Assembly: GCA_001557505.1 (NCBI GenBank)
Contig: LSAX01000006.1
Span: 806,001-870,000 of the forward strand
DNA: 64,000 nucleotides
DNA from: Reticulascus tulasneorum
Taxonomy: Eukaryota; Ascomycota; Sordariomycetes; Glomerellales; Reticulascaceae
Reading direction: 5' to 3'
The notes under the pieces are model-generated. The model did no database searches and was not told the origin of the DNA. It saw nothing but the letters and a program-made list of their open reading frames with translations. Each line of letters opens with the position of its first letter. Position 1 is the stretch's first letter. Position numbers and translations under genes: made by a program. Shown here piece after piece: positions 31,708-40,812 of the stretch.

Positions 31708-33258
31708 ATGAGTTCACATGCAAAGGCATTCCACTTCTCAAACGAAATTAAACATGTTGCAGTGATTGGGGCCGGAATTAGCGGCGTAACTTCTGCTGCT
31801 CATCTTCTCCGCCAAGGGCTCACGGTGACTGTTTTTGAGCGATCGAGCGCGGCCGGTGGCGTCTGGCACTACGATCCCAGAGTGGCAGCCGAACCCCGAT
31901 ATCCAAACATAACCCCCCAAGCGGCGGATGCCCACATCGCAGGCGGATCCGACGATGGTTTTGGATCTCCAAAGCCACGGACTTTTAATGAAGTCTCGTT
32001 GGCACACGCACCGCCTGGGCCATGTTATAGAGGGCTCCGGAACAACATTCCGACACCAATCATGCGCAGTACACTCCTGAACTGGCCAGCGGAGGCACCG
32101 GAATATCTGGCTCATGATCTTGTGGAGAAGTACATCCAGGACCTCGCCGCTCACACTGGAGCCGACGGTTGTATTTTCTTCGATACGACTGTGAGAGCTG
32201 TGTCGAAAGATACAGCTCAAAGGTCCAAATGGCGTTTGCAAACTCGAACACTCCAAAAAACAGTTGATTCGGAATACGAGCTCAAAGATCGGGAATGGAG
32301 TTTTGATGCCGTGGTCGTGGCTAGTGGACACTACCATGAGCCGAGGATCCCAGAGCTACCCGGGTTGAAAGAGTGGAAGGAATGCCTTCCGGACAATGTC
32401 ATGCACTCAAAGAGGTACCGGTCTCCGGATTCCTTCAGAGGCAAGACCGTCTTTATCATCGGTGGTGGTGTTTCGGCACTTGATATCGCGAGGGAGAGCG
32501 ACAGCGTTGCAAAGAAAACCTATCAGAGCGTCAGGAATGGCAAATTTGATATTCCTGCTGGCATGTTGCCACCGGGGGTGAAGAGGGTTGGAGGCATTGA
32601 CCGATTCGTGCTCAAAGAAGGTTCACAGTCGGCGGATGTGGTACTCAAGGACGGCCGCGTAATCCGTGATGTAGACGTCCTAGTACTTGGTACAGGCTAC
32701 ATCACGACGTACCCCTTTCTTGGTGATCTTCAAGCTCCAACCATACCGAGAGAGGAGGCAGACGAGAAGATCATCATCACTTCTGATGGCTGCATGACGC
32801 ACAACCTGCACAAGGATGTATTTTACATCCCTGATCCAACCCTCGCATTCGTCGGTGTACCATATCACGCATCAGCCTTTTCATTGTTTGACTTCCAAGG
32901 TAAGGTTGTGGCACGGGTATTTGCAGGCAAGGCAGAGCTCCCAAGCCAACAGGCAATGCGGGAAGAGTATGAAGAGCGTAGAACAAGTGTCGCCAATGCA
33001 GGAGGCGTGGCATTCCATAGCCTGATGAAAAAAGATGTGCAATACATGGGCGGAATCATAGAGTGGCTCAATAGAGATGCGGCCAGGTTGGGTCATGACA
33101 CCATAAGTGGGATTGACGACAGATGGCTTGAGAAATACAACGCTTTTGTTGCGGAGTTGGAGAGGCAGAGTTGGGGAGACCCGCACAAGGACACTGATCA
33201 AAAGCCTCCGTTGGTGGGAGAGGGGCCGAGGATCGCAGTTAGTGCACTGAGTGCTTGA
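31708..33258 (+). CDS. Flavin-containing monooxygenase (dimethylaniline monooxygenase-like)
   Basis: A single exon of 516 residues. It shows VAVIGAGISGVTSAAHL (FAD), ERSSAAGGVWHYDP, VVVASGHYHEP, NVMHSKRYRSPDSF close to the FMO fingerprint position, and VFIIGGGVSALDIARE (NADPH). A LGTGYITTYPF motif follows. This is the classical two-Rossmann FMO layout. Expected chemistry is NADPH-driven oxygenation of a soft nucleophile or Baeyer-Villiger oxidation. It differs from the flavoprotein at 12930-14831 in both motif detail and gene structure (no introns). It lies at the right edge of the CCGGGCCG territory, so its membership in the cluster is plausible but unsettled. Confidence 0.9.
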   Translation: MSSHAKAFHFSNEIKHVAVIGAGISGVTSAAHLLRQGLTVTVFERSSAAGGVWHYDPRVAAEPRYPNITPQAADAHIAGGSDDGFGSPKPRTFNEVSLAHAPPGPCYRGLRNNIPTPIMRSTLLNWPAEAPEYLAHDLVEKYIQDLAAHTGADGCIFFDTTVRAVSKDTAQRSKWRLQTRTLQKTVDSEYELKDREWSFDAVVVASGHYHEPRIPELPGLKEWKECLPDNVMHSKRYRSPDSFRGKTVFIIGGGVSALDIARESDSVAKKTYQSVRNGKFDIPAGMLPPGVKRVGGIDRFVLKEGSQSADVVLKDGRVIRDVDVLVLGTGYITTYPFLGDLQAPTIPREEADEKIIITSDGCMTHNLHKDVFYIPDPTLAFVGVPYHASAFSLFDFQGKVVARVFAGKAELPSQQAMREEYEERRTSVANAGGVAFHSLMKKDVQYMGGIIEWLNRDAARLGHDTISGIDDRWLEKYNAFVAELERQSWGDPHKDTDQKPPLVGEGPRIAVSALSA

Positions 33259-33732
33259 AAAGGATCCGCTGTAATCAAATACTAGACGATCTCAAATTTG
33301 CGTTTTCTTTCTGAATACAGGGCCATAGGATTTTCAGTCTAGACGACAAGCTTGCAATATCAATATCATTCGTTGTAACTCTGTCCACCCTTACCAGGTT
33401 CAATGCTCCTCAAATTTGCCTGGGTTTGAGAATTACTCTACTTCTAACATTGCCACAGCTTAAACGGCCAGAAATAAGTGAGATCAGGAGCTACTATTAG
33501 ATGTCGTTGATGGCAAGCGTCTAGGACAAAAGCGGTTACCCAAGATCCATCCTAAACTGACAACGTCAATCGAACGTTGCTCGCCGATATGCCATGTGTT
33601 CTTGATTGTCAAACCATACCGCTTTCGACTGATGATGGCTTACAGAATAGTCAAATTACAGAGTCAGATCATTCAACAGCGTTCATCTTCTAACATCTAA
33701 TTAATTGGAGCAGCTTCCGATTCTAACAGACA
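33259..33732. other. Convergent intergenic region
   Basis: 3' flanks of the FMO and the alcohol dehydrogenase; nothing else is seen. Confidence 0.5.
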
Positions 33733-34820
33733 TTAGTCCAGATTGATGCATACCTTGCCCATATGCTCGCCGGATGCGACATATTTCAGAGCCGCAATGA
33801 TATCATCCCGGTTGAAATCAAACGTCTTATCCACAGGCAACAGTAGCTCATGGCTCCCCATGAATCTGATTCCTTCTTCGAGCTGTTGCTTTGACCCACC
33901 CATAACCCCACGAACGACGCATGCCTTAAGTAGTGCCGACAGTGCAACATTTGGCATCTTGTCTTGAGATGGACTAGTCAGGAACCCAATCAAAGAAACG
34001 ATTCCTCCATACGCAACAGAATCGATGCTCTGCTGAACCGTCCCGGCCCCGCCAATCTCTATTACGTGGTCTGCACCATGGCCGTTGGTGATGCGCAGCA
34101 CTTCAGCAGCCCAGTTGGGATGTGTCTTATAGTTGACCGTGTAGTCGGCACCGAAGTTGGATTTCGCATATTCCAGCTTCTTGTCGTTGGAAGATGTGAT
34201 GATTGTGGTTGCACCAGCAGCTTTGGCAAATATGAGAGCTGTCAGGGAAACTCCTCCCGTTCCTTGAATAGTGAGTTTGGTGTGCTCATAGGATCCAGCA
34301 AGACACCCATACCGAGAAGTAAAACTGTTTCGCCAGGCTTCAATGGCACATTGCCATAAAAGGCATTCCATACTGTCGAGACTGTACATACCGCAGCCGC
34401 CCATTGTGTGAAGCTATGAGACGACTTGGGCACTTTTATGATTGCATGTGCCGGCAGGGCGATATATTCCCTAAGCATACCGTCCTTAGGCCCGCCAAAG
34501 CTCTCAGAGGCATCCTTGAATGTCCCATAAAGCAGCGTAGGATTAAGCGGCGCAATAACAGAGTCCCCAACAGCAAATCCATTCACAAGATCTCCCACTT
34601 GCACAACCTCACCAGCCATGTCCGAGCCAGGAATGACGTGATCCTTCACCGGAAGGGGATATGTAGAGGTTGCGATGGCAACATCTCGGTAGTTCAATGC
34701 GACGCTGCGCACTTTGATGAGGAGTTCATATTTACCGGCTGTGGGACGCGGTTCTTTAGACGCCTGAAGACCATCAATGCCGTCTCTGGTAGCAAAACGG
34801 AATACCGTTTGTGATGCCAT
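33733..34820 (-). CDS. Zinc-type alcohol dehydrogenase / quinone-reductase-like MDR enzyme
   Basis: Two exons (34820-34313, 34262-33733; 50-bp intron) give 345 residues. The N-terminal GroES-like half shows ALNYRDVAI and IPGSDMAGEV. The C-terminal Rossmann half shows LLGTGGVSLTALIFAKAAGA, restored only after splicing, and a HGADHVIEIGG segment. No clear structural-zinc cysteine cluster is visible, so it belongs with fungal MDR proteins that may lack zinc. Likely reaction: NADP-dependent reduction of an enone, ketone or aldehyde. It is convergent with the FMO and divergent from the third MFS gene, whose promoter lacks the CCGGGCCG motif. Confidence 0.9.
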
Positions 34821-36117
34821 TTGGGGCCACAGTGGCAATAGAGTGAAGTGAGGGGAGAATTCAGATGAAAATTTGACGAACACCTCGATTATCAAAATCT
34901 AAAAGTCTGGCATCTTTCAGACATTTAGCGCTTGTGACATAGGGCTTCCCTTCGGAGACCACCAAGTGAGCGAGATTCGATGTTGATTTATGCGGTTTCA
35001 TTGAATCCCCTCTTCGCCCGGAGTAGCTAAGATCTCCAGCATAACTGGGCTTGTCCTCAGAAGGATTTGTCACAATGTCTTGGAAGTTAGAGTCAGACTC
35101 GATATTCAGAGTCCCACTTGCTTACCAATTGCATTTCAACTACAGTGAATGGTAAGCAGAATTCAACTACAACTCCGGGGTATTTGATGGTGGTGTGTTG
35201 TCTCCATAAAATAATAGCCAAAGTCCCCAGGAGTCCCCATAGCTGGCTCAAAGTGAGCAGACCAAGGTCCAGAGTATTTGCCTTGAATAGAAACTGTGGT
35301 GCTTTGGGTTTGTCTGCCAATGGAGTCATGCACCAGACACAACAAGCAGGACTTATTCGAGTATGTAGTCACTGGGAGGTTTCTCTATCTTTGGAACTTT
35401 TGATATAATTCTCAATCTTGCTGCTAGCCAAATGCACGGCCGTGGAGAAGTCGAGGGTCCGCCACTTCTTGGGAGTAGAGTGTTAAACCTGCGAAGTATG
35501 TGGAAGTTTATAATACACATTTTGCATCCTCTGGCAAAGCCACACCTGCTCGCTTGGATTCTTCGCGACCGAGCATCACATTCAAAGCTCAATTCCTGAT
35601 TGAGGCATGTGAAGGTGTTACACATGCCCAACCACAACTCGAGGGGGTCTCCTTAAACAGCGATTGCCTTCCAAAATAGCCTCTGCATCCTTACAGTCTC
35701 CAAGACCCACCATCTATATGCTATGGAACAGAAAAATTAACCGTATTCATACCTGTGTTGCACTTGACTACTTGTGCACTTCAGGAGGAGCACACGCGTA
35801 ATCCGCGCCTGCTCTTGCTGCGGAAATTATAGGGTTGTCCCGATTTATTCTCTTGGACGGAATCAAAGCGGATAAATGTCGTGTTACCCAACAAGCAGAA
35901 GCCTCCGGCGGTAAGGATTCGGAGGGATTCGTGCTAAAGGGCCAATCCTACCGGGGGTTTTCACTCACCGTCCGTGTCCCAGGAACATGCGCCATGTCTA
36001 ATTTTTGGTTTCTTTAAATCTGCCGTCAAGGGCAACCAGAACCTGATGAAAATTTACTAGTTAGCTTCGACCTCATCTCTATTTGTTTCTCGGCGTTGGC
36101 TTCGAAAGAATCAAGAC
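34821..36117. other. Divergent 1.3-kb intergenic region with possible gene relic
   Basis: It lies between the MDR gene and an MFS gene. On the minus strand between about 35640 and 34860 several protein-like open frames follow one another, one with a hydrophobic stretch, but I could not join them into an intact gene without shifting frame. They may be a decayed gene. The region beside 36118 is the MFS promoter. Confidence 0.3.
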
Positions 36118-37956
36118 ATGTCCTCCAGTGAGAAGCGAGAACCGGCAGACGCGGATGTGTCAATCACTCCGCCAAGCACAACCCCGACCCACGGCTCTGA
36201 TTCCGCCCAAGACCAGACACTCCAGGCCGATACTGCCAAGGAAATACAGGATGGGCAATCTCATGATATTCAGAGCCAGAAAGCGCCAACATTTGACAGA
36301 GACTGGCGATTCTGGATGATCATGTTGACCCTCGCTATCGGCATTCTTCTTGTTTCTCTCGAGAACACCATTGTCATCACCTCCCTTCCAACAATTGTCG
36401 CCGACCTCCAAATCGGAAGCAACTACATTTGGATCAGCAATGTGTTTTTCCTTACCAGGTCAGCTTCAACTCTCAGCTCTAAAGCCATCACTGACACATT
36501 TTCAGCGCTGCCTTACAACCCCTGTTTGGTCAGCTTTGTAACCTGTTTGGACGGAAGAGCGTTATGGTATTTATATTCGCTGCGTATACGCTCGGTAGTG
36601 GTATAGCTGGCGGCGCGAATGGTGCTGCTATGATCATCGCTGGGAGGGCAATCCAAGGTGTCGGCAGTGGGGGTTTGAACATGGCCGCGGAGGTGATTAT
36701 TTCAGACATGGTACCGCTACGGTACCGTGGCAATTACATCGCCATGCTCCTCCTCATTGCCACTGTCGGTTTTGCCATCGGGCCATTCATCGGGGGCATC
36801 ATCGTGGAGAATACGTCTTGGAGATGGGTAGGTCTTTATGCGCCGTTATGACTCAACATGCTAACCCAGTTAGGTCTTCTACCTTAATCTTCCCATCGGC
36901 GGGATAGGAATGGTTGTCTCTTACTTCTTCCTCAACCTGCGATATGACCGCGCCGAATCCGTCATGGCCAAACTGCGCCGCATCGACTACATTGGTAATA
37001 TCATCCTCATCGCTTCAACCATATCGATTCTCATCGCACTGACTTGGGCTGGGCCCGTGTATCCATGGTCCGACGGCCGAGTTCTGGCCCCTCTACTTAT
37101 AGGCCTCGCAGGGCTTGTCGGCTTTATCTGGTATGAGGCTTCTGGGATACCCGCCGAGCCCGTCATGCCGATCCGGTTGTTCCCGAATCGTACATCTCGC
37201 ATCATCTATCTGAACACGTTTCTCAACTCGGTGCTCATCTTCTGGTGTTTCTTCTACCTTCCGCTATTCTTCCAGGGGGTGCAACTCTCGTCACCGTCGT
37301 GGTCTGGAGTGCAGCTTTTACCGGTGACGCTCATAGCCGTCCCTGGCGCTGCTATCTCTGCGATAATGCTCTCGCGCTGGGGCAAATACAAGGTCCTTCA
37401 CATCCTGGGGTTCCTTCTAATGACCACCGGAGTTGGCGCCTTCGCCGTACTGGGAAAGGACAGTTCAGTGGCGGCCTGGGTCCTCATCCAGGCCGTTTCA
37501 GCAATCGGTTCAGGCTTCCTCCTGAACACGCTCCTCCCAGCCTTCCAGGCTTCACTGGCGGAAGCTGATCAGGCCGCGGCAACGGGGACGTGGGCTTTCA
37601 GCCGGTCGTTCGGCCTGATCTGGGGTGTCGCCGTTGCAGGTGCTGTCTTCAACGCCTACGTCAAGGAATACTCGTCCCTGATAGACGATCCAGCCGTACG
37701 AAAGATTATCAGCAACGGCGATGCCTATGGGAGTGCGACGCGGGCTTTTATCATGCAGTTTGACGAGCCGACGAGGGGACAGATCCAAGACGTTTTCCAA
37801 AAGGCTTTGCAGAAGGTATTCATGATTTCTGTTTCATTTGGAGGCACCGCCTTCGTTGCTGCCTTGTTTGAGAAAGATATACCTTTGAGGAAAGTTCTTG
37901 ACACAAAGTACGGGCTTGAGGAACGGTCAACGACGGAGAACGAGGACACCGTGTAA
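36118..37956 (+). CDS. MFS multidrug transporter (14-TM, DHA2-like)
   Basis: Three exons (36118-36458, 36506-36827, 36874-37956) give 581 residues. A ~60-residue polar N-terminus leads into a first helix, LVSLENTIVITSLPTI. Next come the ISNVFFLTSAALQPLFGQL segment made by the first splice, and GRAIQGVGSGGLNMAAEVI. The segment GPFIGGIIVENTSWRWVFYL is created by the second splice. These are standard DHA2/TRI12-like exporter motifs. It is related to, but clearly distinct from, the exporter at 10217, having different intron positions and a different tail. It could export the cluster product or belong to the flanking FMO/MDR/regulator group. Confidence 0.9.
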
Positions 37957-38338
37957 ACGGGTTGCCGTTCGTGTTGCAAGGTTTGTAGAATAGATCCACT
38001 GTATTCATATCTCAACTCTCCTCGGCAAAGGCTTTGTTCTGTGTGACGCAAAGAAGGAATGTAGCATGGTGGTCATTTGATGCTGTGACTTACGTGTAAA
38101 CCCCCCGAACCCAAATCTCCAAAGCATCCGACTCTCCACACAAAGCTTCCGACGCCGTGAGATCCGCCCCACTTAATTAACCCCACCGTCTTCAGAGCAC
38201 CCCATTCTTAAACTTGACTTCTACATCTTACATAGCTTACCACAAGCGGCGTCTTTTCACGCAGAGGTATACTGGCTTTTTTCTACGCAGGGAATTGCAG
38301 ATTGTCGTTTTGAATTAGATAAGAATCAAGAGAAAGAG
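37957..38338. other. Intergenic, promoter of second Zn2Cys6 gene
   Basis: No gene; no CCGGGCCG match by eye. Confidence 0.45.
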
Positions 38339-39583
38339 ATGCACGCACCGCCCCACCCTAACCAGGTCCGCTCTGCCTGCGAGCGATGTCGCCAATTGAA
38401 GCTGCGATGCCTTCGCCAGACGCCAACAGACGCATCCTGCACGCGGTGTACGCGGCTCACTTTGCCCTGCCAGGCAGGTTGCCAGCGCAAAGTCGGAAGG
38501 CCACCGAGAAAAGAACTCGTCAGAAGACGACAGCCTGAAGAGCCTCAGACGCTTGACTTGAACACGGATGGCGGAATGTGCGACACTGATTTTCGATTCT
38601 TGGACGACCTAGCCAATGATATCGTCAACAAGGACTGGCCTGCGTCAGGGATCTCGCCATTTGAGTTTGACAGCTTCGACAAGATGACTCTACCGTCGGA
38701 TTTTCATCCTCTAATGCAAGAACCTCAGCCACCGTACAGCGAAACGGCAGTGGTAGCAGCGTCATCTGACGTCCATTTCCAGACCCTGTCAAAGATTAAC
38801 GTTGAGCTTCACGGCCTATGCAACTCCCTTTTTAGACATGCTGTGGGTCTGGACTTTGAGTCATTCGTTTGCTTGTCAGTCAATGACTTCCAAGGCATGA
38901 AGGTGTTCACCATGATCATGCGGACGGCGCAAGAGTATCTCTTCGCCATCAAGGCCTTGCACAAGACGATTGGAACCAAAAAGATTCCACCAGAGGTTCC
39001 ATTAGAGACTCCGACAGCAGCCACAACGGCCTCTTCATCGACATCTCCTTTAGCATCTATGTTAGACAATTTTTACCCTACACCACCAGGAGCTCCCGCT
39101 ACCTTTTCCACACCACTGCGATCCGAATCGGACCAACAACATCCTCCTCCGGTAACTCGAACTCTCGAATCCCCAATGGCATTCCTCGTCATCTCATGCT
39201 TTGTTCAACTCATTCGGCCACTTGAGTTCGTCATGACCATTCTGAACGCCTATATTACCAACACCACAGAAGAGAACCGACCGCCGGCCGGGGACATATC
39301 ATTCGCGGACGTGCCCATTGTTGACTTCTTCACCCAGGCGCTCCTGGCCATCGAGCTCATCCAAAATACCGTAGGCCAGATACAGCTTGTCCTGGGACTG
39401 CCGAGTCCCTGGTCGCAGAAAAGCGTTTGGACTGGTCTGATCTCCACCCAGAAGTATCGCGATCTGTTAAACCAGGAGCTCGGCGTTGTGGAGGGCCTCT
39501 GGACTACAAGACCGGCGAGGTTGATGGAGATGATTGTTGCAACTAAAGATGTGCTTTTAGAAAGCTCTATGACAGGGGGCTGA
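38339..39583 (+). CDS. Zn2Cys6 transcription factor (AflR-like architecture)
   Basis: A single exon of 414 residues. The zinc cluster lies at the very N-terminus with Cys14, 17, 24, 34, 37 and 44, giving a long nine-residue loop between the third and fourth cysteines. A basic GRPPRK stretch follows, an AT-hook-like patch common in AflR-type proteins. The C-terminal half has a predicted helical region with many hydrophobics (LVISCFVQLIRPLEFVM) as in the AflR regulatory domain. It is downstream of, and in the same direction as, the third MFS gene. It might regulate the neighbouring FMO/MDR/MFS genes or act together with the first regulator. Confidence 0.88.
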   Translation: MHAPPHPNQVRSACERCRQLKLRCLRQTPTDASCTRCTRLTLPCQAGCQRKVGRPPRKELVRRRQPEEPQTLDLNTDGGMCDTDFRFLDDLANDIVNKDWPASGISPFEFDSFDKMTLPSDFHPLMQEPQPPYSETAVVAASSDVHFQTLSKINVELHGLCNSLFRHAVGLDFESFVCLSVNDFQGMKVFTMIMRTAQEYLFAIKALHKTIGTKKIPPEVPLETPTAATTASSSTSPLASMLDNFYPTPPGAPATFSTPLRSESDQQHPPPVTRTLESPMAFLVISCFVQLIRPLEFVMTILNAYITNTTEENRPPAGDISFADVPIVDFFTQALLAIELIQNTVGQIQLVLGLPSPWSQKSVWTGLISTQKYRDLLNQELGVVEGLWTTRPARLMEMIVATKDVLLESSMTGG

Positions 39584-40260
39584 TGATTGTTGGCAAAACT
39601 CCAAAATGAGGGTTTCTTCAAAGATGCGCGTCTGGTCTTGTCGCGTGCTGTTTGTCCCGGCTGGTTTGCCAGGCTGGTTTGCTCTTGATTGGTATACGAA
39701 AAAAAGCTGGAAGGATTACTTGAAAATGCTAGTCATGGGGTACAGATGATGTACTATCATGAACACCTGACCTCGGGAATCCAGGACGGTACTTGGGCTG
39801 CGCATAATGCTTCTGGCTGGCTGGGCAACGCATCAAACCTATGGCCGCTTGGTCACTTAGGAATAGAAAGATACGACACTTGTAAAATAGGACAGAGTTA
39901 GTCCAAGGCCAAAGATACAGCCAGGGGTCTCCAAGGGAAAGATCTCATGATGAGTCTAAAAGTGTGCATTTCTATTAGACGGTTCTCATGAGTTGCGATT
40001 TTGTATATGAAACAGGGCGAGGTTCAAGAGAGGTCTTTATTGGGTATGTTCTAGATGTGGGTATGTAACCGTAATAAACTATCTTGTAACATAGATTATA
40101 CCCTTTCCATGCTGTTAGTGTAAAAGGCTATATGCCAACTACTCCTCCGAACCCACCTGTAGACGACTTGTCCCTGTTCTATGAACTGTATCCCACCTTG
40201 TCTTTATTACGGGCCTACACACGCACTCAACGGTTAAGTATCAAAGTAGAATCCTTACTC
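39584..40260. other. Intergenic, no gene seen
   Basis: AT-rich 3' flank of the regulator running up to the repeated element. Confidence 0.4.
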
Positions 40261-40424
40261 CCAGCTGAATCCTTATGACATAATGGCTTAACGGTCAGAT
40301 AAAGTAGCTTGAAAGAGCGGGATTCACAAGGCTAGAAACTAACTCAATAAGTTTCGAAGAGGAAAAGTGAGCCTGTCTTAAGCCCTCTGCTTTTTTGCCA
40401 GTTCAACTCCCGGTGTTGTCGGTT
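40261..40424 (+). repeat. Copy 1 of a ~155-bp element with Pol III-like boxes
   Basis: It shares roughly four-fifths of its bases with 40502-40652, with one 5-bp gap near the start. It contains TGGCTTAACGG, which fits a tRNA-type A box, and GTTCAACTCC, which fits a B box, about 115 bp apart. A T5 run follows shortly downstream. The acceptor and T stems of a real tRNA do not form, so this is more like a tRNA-derived SINE or a Pol III-transcribed non-coding RNA than a tRNA gene. Confidence 0.55.
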
Positions 40425-40501
40425 TTTGTGGGGTTTTATTTTTATTTCGTCTACATGCGTGCCTGCCTACCTTTCAAGTAATAAAATAGAGACAGTTGTT
40501 A

Positions 40502-40652
40502 CCAGCTGAATCCTCAGAACGTAATGGCTTAACGGTCAAATAGCTTGAAAGAGCGAGATTCATAAGGCTAGAAACCAAAACCCAAAGAGTTTCGAAGGGG
40601 GAAAGCGAGCTTGTCTTGAGCCCCCTGCTTTTTTGCCAGTTCAATCCCCGGT
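40502..40652 (+). repeat. Copy 2 of a ~155-bp element with Pol III-like boxes
   Basis: Same layout as copy 1: shared start CCAGCTGAATCCT, the same A box TGGCTTAACGG, a conserved TTTTTTGCCAGTTCAA block, B-box-like GTTCAATCCCC and a T5 run at about 40667. Substitutions are scattered through the unit, so the duplication is not recent. Confidence 0.55.
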
Positions 40653-40812
40653 ACGAAGCAACTCTGTTTTTCATTATTGATTCTAATTATGTCTCTTACA
40701 CTTAGGTAAGCGACCTTGTCAGCCATTATTTGACTGGGCCAGGGTAGTGCCGAACACAAGACTTGGCTTGTAGATAGTCTAAGAATCCACCGTCCGGTCC
40801 TTGAATCGGAAA

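Noticed and set aside
40261..40652. tRNA gene calls for the two A/B-box elements
   Set aside because: T-stem bases do not pair, the sequence before the A box does not pair with that after the B box, and the A-B distance is larger than in ordinary tRNAs.
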